From: Oscillospiraceae bacterium
Lineage (GTDB): Bacteria; Bacillota; Clostridia; Oscillospirales; Oscillospiraceae
Assembly (NCBI GenBank): GCA_910575815.1
Contig: CAJTFN010000017.1
Location: 1-64,000, forward strand
DNA length: 64,000 nucleotides
Reading direction: 5' to 3'
Shown here: positions 7,385 to 16,795 of the stretch, in pieces
How positions within the stretch are numbered: position 1 is the stretch's first letter
Layout of the letters: every line of letters starts with the position of its first letter
Notes under the pieces: model-generated
The model's input: the letters and a program-made list of their open reading frames with translations, nothing else
Told to the model about the DNA's origin: nothing
Database searches by the model: none
Position numbers and translations under genes: made by a program

Positions 7385-9860
7385 GAGAATCCGCCCCCTT
7401 TCCCGCAGGGATTGCCGCTGGTTGGGGCGGCTCCTCCGGCCGGACAGCCCCCGTTGCCACCGCCGCATTGATGCTGCCATGGAGGATGCCGCTGAAATCG
7501 GCGTCCACCATGCCGGAGATGTATCCCCGGACGTGGCCGTCCACCAGCAGACTGCCGGTGTGGGTCTGGACGGGATGCCGGGTCTTCAGGGTAAAGGCAG
7601 TCTTTTCAATGATGGTGTCGCCCAGCAGCAGAATCTGGGGAAGGATACCCATCACCAGGAAGATGGAGATTAACGTGCCCCGGCCCAGACACACGCCGAT
7701 GGAGGCGATGGAGGCTGTGGTGGACAGCAGGCCGATGGCCACGCCGGCGGAGGCCAAAATAGTGCCTGAGGTAATAATGGTGGGGAAAGCCTCATTCAGC
7801 GACTCGATAACCGCATCCTTGAGGGACATGGTCTGTTTCAGCTCCACATAGCGGTTGGCGATGACAATGGCGTAGTCAATATTTGCGCCCATCTGGATGG
7901 AGCTGACCACCAGATAGCTGAGGAAGAACAGGGGTTCCTTCTGTAAGTAAGGGAAGGAGAAGTTGATCCAGACACTGCCCTGGATGACCAGGATCAACAG
8001 CACCGGAAGCCCGGCGGATTTGAAGGTAAACACCAGCACCAGAATGACGAATACGATGGTCAAAATGCTGATGAGCATGTTGTCGTTGCCGAAGGAGGCG
8101 GACAGGTCAAAATCGCTGGTGGAGTTGCCCACCAGGAGGGAATTTTCCGGGTAGTAACGGCCCACAATTTCATGCAGAGTGTCCAGAAAAGTGAAGGTCT
8201 CCTCCCCCTCCTCGGGCAGGTTGAGCTGTAAGACCAGACGGCTGTAGTTCTCCCCCTTCAATTGCAGCTGGGCGTCGGTCAGCTGGACGTGGAGGTCCTC
8301 AATGGTCTCAGTCATGTCCGCGTCCAGAGAGATGTAGCCCTCGTCCATCATGTCATAGACATACAGGAACATATCAATCAAGGGTACGCCGTAGCTGTCC
8401 AGGCCGGAAACTACCTGTCCGTAGTCCTCCTGGTCCACGGCGTAGGCGGAGTAGAGCAGCCGGGCCACCTCAATATCCAGATCGGTCAGCTCGGCAAACT
8501 GCCGGGGTGTCAGCCGGTCTGTGAGGACATAGCCGTCCATGGCATCCACATTGGCCAGGCCCAGCACCGTGTCCGTCTCGGGCATACGATCCAGTTCCCG
8601 GAGCAGCCGGCCCTCCTGCTCATAGTCCCCCTTGGGCACGATAACCGCCAGGGTGTTCACCCGGCCAAAGGTTTCGTTCACCCGCTGCTGGGCAATCTGG
8701 GCGTCGCTCTGGCGGAAGGTGGTCAGCTCGGTCTGCCCGTAGGCGTAGGGGCAGCGGTTGGCGAACACAAAACCGCCAATCAGAAGCACCACAAACAGGG
8801 GCGGCATGACAAAACGGGTTTTCACCGCCAGCCGGCCCCAGGCGGTGATTTTGGGCACAAAATTCCGGTGGTGGGTGCGGTCGATCAAACTGCTGAAGCT
8901 GAGCAGCAGCCCGGGCATCAGGGTAAACACGGCCAGCAGGCTGAGCACAATGGACTTCATCAGCACCAGGCCCAAATCCTGACCAATCCCGAACTGCATG
9001 AAGCACATGGCCCCCAGGCCGGACAGGGTGGTCATGGAGGAGCCGGCAATCTCCGGAATGGCCTTGCTCAGGGCGGCCACCACCGCCTCCCGGGCCTCCA
9101 GCTGCTCCCGCTCCTCGGTGTACCGGTGGCAGAGGATGATGGCGTAGTCAATGGCCAGGGCCAGCTGGAGGACCACCGCCACCGAGTTGGAGACAAAGGA
9201 TATTTCGCCAAAGATAAAGTTGGTGCCCTTGTTCATCAGTGCCGCCATGCCAAAGGTCATAAGTAGCACCGGGATCTCCATATAGGTGTGGGAGGTGAAC
9301 AGCAGCACCACCAGGATGATGACCACGGCAATCACCATGACCACCTGCATCTCGGCGTTCAGACTTTCAGAGGCGGAGTCGCCGGTGTCGCCGGTGATAT
9401 AGACGTCATACCCGTCCAGAAGGGCTTTGACACCATCCAATCCCTCCAGACTCACCGGGTCAGTGGCGGTCCCGTCGTAGGTGATGGAAAACAGGGCGGA
9501 GCCGTTGGTGTAGTGGTCCCTGGAACCGTTGAACTCCACCGATTTTACACCTTCCATCATCTCTATCTGCTCCGCCAAGCTCTCCGCCTGACGGTAGGAG
9601 ATATTGTCCACCATAATGCGGCTGGTGCCAAAGGTGACAAACTCCGCCTCCATCACGGTCAACCCTTGCCGGGTCTCGGTGGTGTCAGACAAGTAGCTGG
9701 TCAGATCGTCGTTCACCGCCACCCAGCCGCTGGAAAAGACGCAGAAAATAGCTGCTCCGATGTACAACAGGTAAAAGGCTTTGCGTTTGTCCACAATAAA
9801 AGCCGCAATCCGTTCCATCGGGCTTTGCTTTTCCGAAACTTCTACTGTGTGCCTGCTCAA
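7377..9860 (-). CDS. MMPL/RND-superfamily membrane transporter
   Basis: Polytopic membrane protein of 827 residues with RND layout: one N-terminal span, a first extracytoplasmic loop (about 60-170), five spans, a second loop (about 390-560) and a second set of spans. The duplicated transmembrane segments carry the family motif AIDYAIILCHRY near residue 255 and NIDYAIVIANRY in the second half. Members export lipids, drugs or surface glycans using the proton gradient. The start TTG at 9860 is preferred because AAAGGAG lies 8 bases upstream. A TTG at 9878 overlaps that ribosome site. It is cotranscribed with the GLUG protein and faces an XRE regulator. The substrate cannot be told from sequence. 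Confidence 0.88.
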   Translation of the reverse strand: MSRHTVEVSEKQSPMERIAAFIVDKRKAFYLLYIGAAIFCVFSSGWVAVNDDLTSYLSDTTETRQGLTVMEAEFVTFGTSRIMVDNISYRQAESLAEQIEMMEGVKSVEFNGSRDHYTNGSALFSITYDGTATDPVSLEGLDGVKALLDGYDVYITGDTGDSASESLNAEMQVVMVIAVVIILVVLLFTSHTYMEIPVLLMTFGMAALMNKGTNFIFGEISFVSNSVAVVLQLALAIDYAIILCHRYTEEREQLEAREAVVAALSKAIPEIAGSSMTTLSGLGAMCFMQFGIGQDLGLVLMKSIVLSLLAVFTLMPGLLLSFSSLIDRTHHRNFVPKITAWGRLAVKTRFVMPPLFVVLLIGGFVFANRCPYAYGQTELTTFRQSDAQIAQQRVNETFGRVNTLAVIVPKGDYEQEGRLLRELDRMPETDTVLGLANVDAMDGYVLTDRLTPRQFAELTDLDIEVARLLYSAYAVDQEDYGQVVSGLDSYGVPLIDMFLYVYDMMDEGYISLDADMTETIEDLHVQLTDAQLQLKGENYSRLVLQLNLPEEGEETFTFLDTLHEIVGRYYPENSLLVGNSTSDFDLSASFGNDNMLISILTIVFVILVLVFTFKSAGLPVLLILVIQGSVWINFSFPYLQKEPLFFLSYLVVSSIQMGANIDYAIVIANRYVELKQTMSLKDAVIESLNEAFPTIITSGTILASAGVAIGLLSTTASIASIGVCLGRGTLISIFLVMGILPQILLLGDTIIEKTAFTLKTRHPVQTHTGSLLVDGHVRGYISGMVDADFSGILHGSINAAVATGAVRPEEPPQPAAIPAGKGADSHA

Positions 9861-9980
9861 CCTGAACGCTCCTTTCAAACTCTATGATAGACAATGATAC
9901 TTTGTTTTTCTTGGAAATGCAAGTGGTCAACAGAAAGATAATGTTGTCACTTCCATCGTCCCCTTTTTACATTGAATTAT

Positions 9981-10032
9981 ATGTATTATACATGATTGAA
10001 TAAGTAAAATCAATACATAGAAATATATGTAT
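9981..10032. promoter_or_regulatory. ATGTAT/ATACAT palindromes between MMPL and XRE genes
   Basis: ATGTATTATACAT (9981-9993) is a perfect palindrome. ATACAT (10013-10018) and ATGTAT (10027-10032) repeat the same half sites with an 8-base gap. ATTGA/TCAAT half sites lie between. The position in the divergent AT-rich intergenic region fits operators of the adjacent XRE regulator. Confidence 0.45.
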
Positions 10033-10063
10033 GATACGTTCCTTGAAAAAGGTGGGACTGACA

Positions 10064-10420
10064 TTGAAAAGCGTGATGGAATTGTTTCGGGAACTGCGGG
10101 AAGATCACGATTACTCTCAAAGTGATATAGCAGCCGTTTTGGGAATTTCTCAGCAGCATTATTCCAAGTATGAGACGGGAGAATATGAATTTCCGCTGCG
10201 GCATTTTATCACGCTGGCAAAATACTATAGTGTGTCTGCTGATTATCTAATCGGGCGGTGTTCCTATGATGAAAAGAAGCCTTTGGAGATGGTATATGTC
10301 ACTCGTGATTGTACTTGTGAGAAGCTGGTGCAGGATATACTTTCTTTAAGCGAACATGGAAGAGAAGCTGTTGTGGAGTATATAGAGTTACAGCGGTTGA
10401 AGGAAAGGCAGAAAAAGTGA
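10064..10420 (+). CDS. XRE-family transcriptional regulator
   Basis: DNA-binding protein of about 118 residues. A Cro/C1-type helix-turn-helix lies near residues 8-65: SQSDIAAVLGISQQHYSKYE followed by FPLRHFITLAKYYSVSADYLIG. A short C-terminal helix rich in Glu and Lys probably dimerises. Start TTG at 10064 has AAGGTGG 7 bases upstream. ATG 10031 and ATG 10076 are alternatives. It is divergent from the MMPL/GLUG operon, with palindromes between them, so it likely represses that operon and itself. This is inferred from position. Confidence 0.8.
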   Translation: MKSVMELFRELREDHDYSQSDIAAVLGISQQHYSKYETGEYEFPLRHFITLAKYYSVSADYLIGRCSYDEKKPLEMVYVTRDCTCEKLVQDILSLSEHGREAVVEYIELQRLKERQKK

Positions 10421-10468
10421 TGCTTTCTTTGGGGGGTTGGTTTGCGGCCCGTGCGGACAACCTTACGC

Positions 10469-11108
10469 TCAAAGGTGACTGAAAAGGGAGCGGGGGATGA
10501 TGGTGATCTTCGCCACCGGGGCGGAGTGGGTCTGGAGCGCCGCCACCAAGGCGCGGCCGATTTCGTGGTAAGAGACAATCATCCGCTCGTGGTCGGAGAG
10601 GATTTTGTTCTTCTTCTGATACCCGGTAATGACCACCTCGATGCTCTCTTGGAGGTCCTCCCGGGTGGCGAGCCTCCGTCCCTGGCGTACGGCCCGCAGG
10701 GCGGCCTCGTTGACCATGTTGGCCAACTTCGCACCGGAGGCCCCGGAGGCGGCACAGGCGATGGTGTTAAAGTCCACATTCTCCGCCAGCTTCACCTTGG
10801 CGGCGTGAACCTTTAGGATGGCCTCGCGGCCCTGAAGGTCGGGAAGAAGCTGAGGATGGGGTTCATCTCCTTTGGCCTCACCTTGTCGAACACGCAGCCG
10901 CTCTCCCACAGGCGATCCACCAGGCTGGGGTCATGGAAGGTGATCTGGCGTACAGGCCAGGCTCCTCGGAGGTGTCAACGAAGTAGATGACGTCCTGCTC
11001 CACCTGGGCCACGGCTACCTTCAGCATGGTGAGGAAGGTGCCGTAGTCCACCTGCGTGATCTCTTGGCGCATCAGGCGGGGAAACAGCAGGGTATTCAGC
11101 AGGATCAT
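10469..11108 (-). pseudogene. ftsH: ftsH remnant (AAA+ core deleted, protease motif damaged)
   Basis: Two pieces of the membrane AAA+ zinc protease FtsH lie in order on one strand. Piece one (from 11108) resembles the N-terminal extracytoplasmic part (NTLLFPRLM, QVDYGTFLTML). Piece two (to about 10480) resembles the end of the ATPase module and start of the peptidase (GREAILKVH, ASGASGAKLANMVNEAALRA, GYQKKNKILSD). The Walker A/B core between them is missing and the frames differ. The zinc motif expected as HEIGH reads HEIGR, and the frame leaves the family soon after. The protein cannot be functional. A second, intact ftsH presumably exists elsewhere. Confidence 0.85.
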
Positions 11109-11235
11109 GCCCTTGACGGCGAGTCAAATTCGATTGCAAATCAAGAGGACATTTGTCAAGGATATTTTCACCCTAAAAACGCAATGTTTCCTTTCCCATG
11201 ATACCAGCGTTATTCAATACTACCCCACATAAAGG
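11109..11235. other. Gene-free stretch between ftsH remnant and pho operon terminator
   Basis: AT-rich sequence with no start/ribosome-site combination and no homologous piece that I recognise. Confidence 0.4.
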
Positions 11236-11268
11236 CAGAGGACAGCACCTTGTAGATGCTGTCCTCTG
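11236..11268 (-). terminator. Terminator of the pst-pho operon
   Basis: A 12-bp perfect stem, CAGAGGACAGCA/TGCTGTCCTCTG (11236-11247 with 11257-11268), lies 37 bases after the phoR stop. On the minus strand it is followed by CCTTTATG, a weak T-run. Confidence 0.65.
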
Positions 11269-11304
11269 TGTAGTTAGCCAAACCCTAAGCAGAAGGCACA
11301 AATC

Positions 11305-12987
11305 TCACATTTCCCCTATGGCGAACAAAATCTCAATAATGGTCCCGCGTCCATTCCCGCTATGCAATTTGATTTCTGCGTGATGATACTGCGCGATATG
11401 CTTGACAATCGACAGCCCCAGCCCGGTGCCACCGGAAGCCTTGGAGCGACTTTTATCCACTCGGAAAAACCGTTCAAATACTCGCGCCTGATACTCCGGG
11501 GGGATGCCAATCCCGGTGTCTTTCACGGAAACCGTTATGCCAGTATCGCCTGCTGAAACAGAAAGCTCCACTCTGCCGCCGTCAATGTTGTATTTGATGG
11601 CATTGTCTATCAGATTATAGAGCATTTCATATAGGAAGCTCCGCACTCCGTCTACCATCAGATTTTCGCCTGAAACGGACAGGCCGATATGCCGCTCCTC
11701 CGCCCGCTCCCGCAAAGCGGATACCGCACTGTCCGCCAGTTCCAATAGGTTCACCTGTTCCTTTGCCGGTGCGATCCCCTCGTCCAACTGCGACAAGTGA
11801 ATGATGTCCTCCACCAGCGTTACCAGCCGTGCCGCCTCTGTGCGGATAACGCCGACAAACTGCGGAACATCCTCCTGCTTGACAAGGCCGTTCTCTAACA
11901 ACTCGGCGCTGCCCATGATGGATTGCAAGGGGGTTTTCAGTTCGTGGGACACGTTGGCGGTAAACTCCCGGCGGCTGCGTTCTGCGGCGGCCTGCTCCGT
12001 AACATCAAAGGCCAGCAGCACCGTTCCCGCCGCAGCACCATCCGCCGTGATCTGACTGATGTCAAATTGGTACTCCCGGTCATTTCGCACAGCGCGGACT
12101 TCGCTATGTCCTCTCTCCAGTGCGGTCTGAACAGCAAGATTGATTGTATGGTCACGGTCTATCACAAGAAATTCCTGTCCAACGCAGGCACTGTCCGCAT
12201 GAAAAATTGTCCTCGCGGCGGGATTGATGCTTAAAACGACACCTTTCCCATCCAGCAGAACAAGCCCCTCGCCCATGTTTTCTGTAATCTGCTCAAATTC
12301 CTCGGTTTTTCGCCCCAATTCCCGGAGCTGTGCCTCGATCTGCCGGTGCTGCTGGTGGATACGTCCCAGGAGAGGAGATAATTCCTCATAGGCATCGTTT
12401 TCCAGCGGCCTGTCCAGGTCCAGACGGTCGAGCGGCGCGACAATGCTTTTCGCCATCCGATGGGCCAGCAGGGCGGAGAGAATGGCCGCTATGATTGCAG
12501 TCAGCAAAATCGGCTGAAGCATCCCCATCGCCAGGGCAAACACCGTCAGCTGGCTGATGGAAATACGCAGGACAGTTCCGTCCGACAGCCGCTGTGCGCA
12601 GTACAGTGTCCGCTCGGTCAGCGTTTGCGAATAGCGGACGCCCTCGCTTTCCCCCTCGGCCAACGCCTCTCGTATCTCCACCCGGTCAGAGTGGTTTTCC
12701 ATCTCCGCCGCCGGGACATGGGTATCGAACAACACCTTGCCGTCAGCAGCGATCCAGGTCAGGCGGCAGTCCGCTACGGACGCAAACCGATAGGGAGAGG
12801 CCAACTGCTCCAAATAGCCGCTTCCACCTGCTTCCACCCCATAAGAGGCCAAACGAAGTTCATCCCGCAGCTGTTTCTCTTGGACGTTTCTGTAATAGTC
12901 ATACAGACAGCCCATGATAATCACCAGGCTTGCCAGGAGAACGGAAACCGCCGCCAGCAGGATAGAACGGAAGATTTTCTTTGTCAT
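11305..12987 (-). CDS. phoR: PhoR-type sensor histidine kinase
   Basis: Membrane sensor of the phosphate two-component system, 560 residues. Transmembrane spans at about 7-30 and 160-185 bracket an extracytoplasmic sensor loop. A HAMP-like stretch and a PAS domain (about 230-330) follow. The H-box SHELKTPLQ (His about 347) and the ATP-binding N, G1, F and G2 boxes (NLIDNAIKYN, DTGIGIP, FERFFRVD, GGTGLGLSI) are all intact. The ATG overlaps the phoB stop by 4 bp (ATGA), so translation is coupled. It is the last gene of the pst-pho operon. It should phosphorylate PhoB under phosphate limitation, gated by PhoU and Pst. Confidence 0.93.
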   Translation of the reverse strand: MTKKIFRSILLAAVSVLLASLVIIMGCLYDYYRNVQEKQLRDELRLASYGVEAGGSGYLEQLASPYRFASVADCRLTWIAADGKVLFDTHVPAAEMENHSDRVEIREALAEGESEGVRYSQTLTERTLYCAQRLSDGTVLRISISQLTVFALAMGMLQPILLTAIIAAILSALLAHRMAKSIVAPLDRLDLDRPLENDAYEELSPLLGRIHQQHRQIEAQLRELGRKTEEFEQITENMGEGLVLLDGKGVVLSINPAARTIFHADSACVGQEFLVIDRDHTINLAVQTALERGHSEVRAVRNDREYQFDISQITADGAAAGTVLLAFDVTEQAAAERSRREFTANVSHELKTPLQSIMGSAELLENGLVKQEDVPQFVGVIRTEAARLVTLVEDIIHLSQLDEGIAPAKEQVNLLELADSAVSALRERAEERHIGLSVSGENLMVDGVRSFLYEMLYNLIDNAIKYNIDGGRVELSVSAGDTGITVSVKDTGIGIPPEYQARVFERFFRVDKSRSKASGGTGLGLSIVKHIAQYHHAEIKLHSGNGRGTIIEILFAIGEM

Positions 12988-13658
12988 GCCTTTGCCTCCA
13001 GCCGGTAGCCGATATGCCGCACCGTTTCGATCATCCCGCCATAGTCTCCCAGCTTCTGCCGGAGCGTCTTGATGTGCATATCAACCGTCCGGGTTTCCCC
13101 GGTGTAATCCACGCCCCAAATGTCGGATAAAAGCTGTTCCCTGGTGAACGCAACGCCGGGGCGGGAGAGGAACAGGCGAAGCAGTTCAAATTCTTTGTAG
13201 GTGAGCAAAATACGCGCTCCGTCTGCGGTAACTGTCCGTTCTTCCAGATCCATCGTCAGACCACCGGCTGTCAACTGCTTTGCCGGAGATGCTGGCTGGC
13301 AGCGGCGCAGGACGGCTTTTACCCGCGACACCATTTCCATCATACCGAAGGGTTTCACCAGGTAATCGTCCGCGCCCAGATCCAGGCTTTGGATTTTATC
13401 GTATTCCGCGCCCTTGGCGGTGGCCATGATGACGGGAATATCCGCAAGATGTACCGTCGCCTTCATCCGCCGTAGCAACTCCACGCCGTCCATTCCCGGC
13501 AGCATGACATCCAGAATGACAAGCTCCGGCCGCTCTGTTTCCAGCGCCGCCAGGAACGCTCCGCCGTCCTCAAAGCCCCTGGCCTCAAAGCCGGTGGAGC
13601 GCAGGGTGTAAAGCTCAATATCCCGAATGCTGGCATCGTCCTCTACACACCAAATCAT
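12984..13658 (-). CDS. phoB: PhoB-type response regulator
   Basis: OmpR/PhoB-family regulator, 224 residues. The receiver domain (1-115) has the acidic pair DD at 7-8, the phospho-acceptor Asp50 in VILDVMLPG, and the conserved Lys in DDYLVKPFG. The winged helix (about 130-220) contains LTYKEFELLRLFL and RTVDMHIKTLRQKLG. Start ATG at 13658, preceded by AAAGGAG, overlaps the phoU stop by 4 bp. It is predicted to bind the TTTTACA repeats upstream of pstS. Confidence 0.93.
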   Translation of the reverse strand: MIWCVEDDASIRDIELYTLRSTGFEARGFEDGGAFLAALETERPELVILDVMLPGMDGVELLRRMKATVHLADIPVIMATAKGAEYDKIQSLDLGADDYLVKPFGMMEMVSRVKAVLRRCQPASPAKQLTAGGLTMDLEERTVTADGARILLTYKEFELLRLFLSRPGVAFTREQLLSDIWGVDYTGETRTVDMHIKTLRQKLGDYGGMIETVRHIGYRLEAKA

Positions 13659-14311
13659 AGCGCTTCTCCTTTGTGTTCCCCGGTCACGGCAAAAATCACC
13701 CATTCCGCGATATTGACCGCATGATCTCCAATACGCTCCAGATATTTGTCGATCATCAGCAAATCAAGAGCGTGTTCGCCGCAGTCGGGGTTTGCCGCGA
13801 TGTTCCCGATCAGCACCTGTTTTACCCGGTCAAAGCATTGATCCACAATGTCATCATGGGCAATCACCAGCTTGGCGCGGACAGTATCTTTCTGGACGTA
13901 GGAATCCACGCTTTCCGTGACCATCTTGATGACCTCCGCCGCCATTTCCCGGATATGGCCCACATCCTCCGGCACATACCCCTGGGCCAGCATTGCCAGA
14001 ATGATCTCCGCGATGTCGGCAGCCTGATCTCCGATGCGCTCCATATCCGTGATGATCTTCATGGCGGCGGAGATCTGCCGCAGGTCCCGGGCCACCGGCT
14101 GCTGCTGGAGCAGCAGCTTCAGGCACAGCGTTTCAATGTCCCGCTCCATCTGGTCAATCTCGCCCTCCAACGGCTTGACCTGTTCCGCCAGTGTGCGGTC
14201 ACCGTTCTCCAACGCCTTCGCCGCCTTTGAGATGGCCTCCTCGCACAGCGCCCCCATCTGGATGAGTTCCGTATTCAAAAGGGCAAGCTGTTCATCAAAC
14301 TTACTTCGCAC
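13655..14311 (-). CDS. phoU: PhoU phosphate-signalling regulator
   Basis: Cytosolic alpha-helical protein of 218 residues made of two PhoU repeats. The metal-binding-type motifs (ERIGDQAADIAE near residue 83 and ERIGDHAVNIAEW near 192) are both present. PhoU links the Pst transporter to PhoR and silences the regulon when phosphate is plentiful. Start GTG at 14311 has GGGAGG 9 bases upstream. It follows the pstB stop directly. Confidence 0.93.
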   Translation of the reverse strand: MRSKFDEQLALLNTELIQMGALCEEAISKAAKALENGDRTLAEQVKPLEGEIDQMERDIETLCLKLLLQQQPVARDLRQISAAMKIITDMERIGDQAADIAEIILAMLAQGYVPEDVGHIREMAAEVIKMVTESVDSYVQKDTVRAKLVIAHDDIVDQCFDRVKQVLIGNIAANPDCGEHALDLLMIDKYLERIGDHAVNIAEWVIFAVTGEHKGEAL

Positions 14312-15067
14312 TTACCCAAACCTCCCTGTGATGTAGTCCTCCGTGCGCCGGTCCTCCGGCTGGGAGAACAGTCTTTCCGTATCGCCGCACTCGATCAGCT
14401 CCCCCAGCAGGAAGAACGCTGTGCGGTCGGAAATGCGCACCGCCTGCTGCATATTGTGGGTCACGATAACAATAGTGTACCGCTCTTTCAGCCCCATTGC
14501 AAGCTCCTCAATTTTTGAGGTGGAAATGGGGTCCAGGGCGCTGGTGGGTTCGTCCATCAGCAGCACCTTGGGCTCCACGGCCAAGGCGCGGGCGATGCAA
14601 AGCCGCTGCTGCTGGCCCCCGGACAGGCCCAGGGCGTTCTTTTTCAGCCGGTCTTTCACCTCGTCCCAAATGGCCGCCCCCCGGAGGGACTGCTCCACAA
14701 GTTCATCCAGCTTGGCTTTGTTTTTGACGCCGTGCGTGCGGGGGCCGTAGGCGATGTTATCATAGATGCTCATGGGGAAGGGGTTGGGCTTCTGGAACAC
14801 CATGCCGATTTCCTTACGTAGAGCGTTCACATCCAGGCCGGGAGCGAAAATGTCCGTATCCAGATACCGCACCTCTCCGGTGATCTTCACGCCGGGGATC
14901 AGGTCATTCATGCGGTTCAGCGTTTTCAGAAAAGTGGACTTTCCGCAGCCGGAAGGGCCGATCAGGGCGGTGATGTTGTTCTCTGGAATCTGGATATTGA
15001 TATTTTTCAATGCCTGGGCGCTGCCGTACCACAGGCATAGATTTTTTGCGGTAATTGCGTTGTTCAT
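14312..15067 (-). CDS. pstB: Phosphate ABC transporter ATP-binding protein PstB
   Basis: ATPase of the high-affinity phosphate importer, 251 residues, normal length. Walker [10 protein letters not shown] (about 37-45), Q-loop ([16 protein letters not shown]), signature [15 protein letters not shown], Walker [13 protein letters not shown] and the switch His in IVTHNM are intact. ATG at 15067, after AAAGGAGGG, overlaps the pstA stop by 4 bp. The longer upstream frame is only the shadow of pstA. Confidence 0.95.
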   Translation of the reverse strand: MNNAITAKNLCLWYGSAQALKNINIQIPENNITALIGPSGCGKSTFLKTLNRMNDLIPGVKITGEVRYLDTDIFAPGLDVNALRKEIGMVFQKPNPFPMSIYDNIAYGPRTHGVKNKAKLDELVEQSLRGAAIWDEVKDRLKKNALGLSGGQQQRLCIARALAVEPKVLLMDEPTSALDPISTSKIEELAMGLKERYTIVIVTHNMQQAVRISDRTAFFLLGELIECGDTERLFSQPEDRRTEDYITGRFG

Positions 15068-15921
15068 AGCGCCCTCCTTTTCTTGAAGCAGCGGCCCACT
15101 AGGGCGGCAGTCAGGTTGACCGCCAGCGTCAGGAGCATCAGGATCGCGGCGATGGCAAAGGCCACGCCAAACTCCCCCTGCTCCTTTGCATAGACATACA
15201 GCGCCACGGTGAGAGTGGCCCCCGGACTGGCGAGGCCGGTAAAAAAGCCGTTCAGCGCATGGGCAAAGCCCGCTGTGAACAGCAGCGCCGCCGATTCCCC
15301 CAAAATGCGCCCCACCGACAGGATGCAGCCGGTGATGATGCCGCCCGCACATCCGGGCAGCACCACCGTGCGGATGACCCGCCACTTTCCGGCCCCCAGG
15401 CCAAAGGCCCCCTCGCGGTAGCTCTGGGGCACAGTTCTCAGGCTCTCCTGGGTCGTTCGCATGATGGTGGGCAGGTTCATGATAACCAGCGTCAGCGCAC
15501 CCGCCAGCAGAGAGGTTCCCAACACGCCGGTAAACACCAGCATCCCCACAAGGCCGTAGATGATGGACGGGATGCCGGAGAGGGTTTCCGCCGCGTACTC
15601 GATGACAGACACCAGACGCTTACTTGCGGCGTACTCGGTCAGATAGACTGCCGCCCCTGCCCCCAAAGGCAGGACGATCAGCAGGGCGGCAAGGATGATG
15701 TAGATGGTGTTCAAAATGTCCGGCAGGATACCGATGGTGTCCGACAGGTAGCTGGGTTTGGTGGTCAGCAGCTCCCAGGACAGGTTGGGGAGGCCCGCAG
15801 CCAGCACATAGCCTATGAGGAACAACGCCAGAGCGCACACCAGCAGCACCGACAGGGCGCACAGCAGCCCCATTACACCGATATAGGCCCTCCGGGATGG
15901 GGAGATTGGTCTGTCCAGCAT
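15064..15921 (-). CDS. pstA: Phosphate ABC transporter permease PstA
   Basis: Integral membrane protein of 285 residues with about six spans and the cytoplasmic EAA loop ([23 protein letters not shown]) that contacts PstB. ATG at 15921 follows AAAGGAGGG and lies 2 bases after the pstC stop. It works with PstC as the translocation pore. Confidence 0.93.
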   Translation of the reverse strand: MLDRPISPSRRAYIGVMGLLCALSVLLVCALALFLIGYVLAAGLPNLSWELLTTKPSYLSDTIGILPDILNTIYIILAALLIVLPLGAGAAVYLTEYAASKRLVSVIEYAAETLSGIPSIIYGLVGMLVFTGVLGTSLLAGALTLVIMNLPTIMRTTQESLRTVPQSYREGAFGLGAGKWRVIRTVVLPGCAGGIITGCILSVGRILGESAALLFTAGFAHALNGFFTGLASPGATLTVALYVYAKEQGEFGVAFAIAAILMLLTLAVNLTAALVGRCFKKRRAL

Positions 15922-15923
15922 AA

Positions 15924-16793
15924 TCAGCCCTCCTTTTGCCCCTTGAGGAAGAAATTCAACACGGCGTTGATCAGCATGATGAACAGAAACAGCACCAGGG
16001 CGATGGAGAACAGCGCCTGCCTCTGTAGGCCGCTGGAATAGGACATTTCGCTGGATACCGCCGTGGTAAGAAATCGGACGCTTTCAAACAGTGAGGGCAT
16101 ATTTGCCGCGTTGCCGGATACCATCATCACCGCCATAGCCTCCCCGATGGCCCGGCCTACTCCCAGCACCACCGCCGCCGCGATGCCGCTTCGCGCCGCA
16201 GGGACGGATACCCGAAAATAGGTTTCTATTGAGGTCGCGCCGAGGGCCAGGGATGCGTCCTCGTACTCTTTCGGTACTGCCTCCAGCGCGGTAATGGATA
16301 CTTTGATGACGGAGGGCAGAATCATGACCGACAGGACGATGATTGCCGCCAGCAGGCTGGCCCCGTCCGGCACATGGAACAGCGCCCGGGTACCCGGCAC
16401 AAGCACCAGCATCCCCACCAGACCGTAGACCACAGATGGAATACCCGCCAGGAGGCTGACAGCGGCCTCAACGATGGATTTTACTTGGGTTGGAGCCAGC
16501 TTCGCCAGATAAACCGCCGCGAAAAATCCTACCGGGACACCGAACAGGATAGCGCCCGCTGTGCCGTAAATGCTGGTGAGAATGAACGGGAGGATGCCGT
16601 ATGAGGGCTGTGCGGCGGTAGATTCCCAGGTGTCACCCAGTAGAAAGGGCACAAGCCCGATCTGCCGGATGGCAGGGATGCCGGAGACCACCAAATATAC
16701 GGTAATCAGCAAGACACAGCCTACCGTAACCAATCCCAGCATCAGAAATATCCCGTGGACTGCGGTTTCCAGCAGTTGCTTTCTACTGCGCAT
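15924..16793 (-). CDS. pstC: Phosphate ABC transporter permease PstC
   Basis: Integral membrane protein of 289 residues, about six spans, with EAA loop EYEDASLALGATSIETYFRV. The pore partner of PstA. The start is uncertain: ATG 16793 is given. A TTG at 16799 overlaps the pstS stop as TTGA and could use translational coupling. No strong ribosome site precedes either. Confidence 0.92.
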   Translation of the reverse strand: MRSRKQLLETAVHGIFLMLGLVTVGCVLLITVYLVVSGIPAIRQIGLVPFLLGDTWESTAAQPSYGILPFILTSIYGTAGAILFGVPVGFFAAVYLAKLAPTQVKSIVEAAVSLLAGIPSVVYGLVGMLVLVPGTRALFHVPDGASLLAAIIVLSVMILPSVIKVSITALEAVPKEYEDASLALGATSIETYFRVSVPAARSGIAAAVVLGVGRAIGEAMAVMMVSGNAANMPSLFESVRFLTTAVSSEMSYSSGLQRQALFSIALVLFLFIMLINAVLNFFLKGQKEG

Positions 16794-16795
16794 AG

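Noticed and set aside
15068-15385. N-terminal extension of pstB
   Set aside because: Overlaps pstA in another frame. PstB proteins start at MNNAITAKN, which has a good ribosome site and 4-bp overlap.
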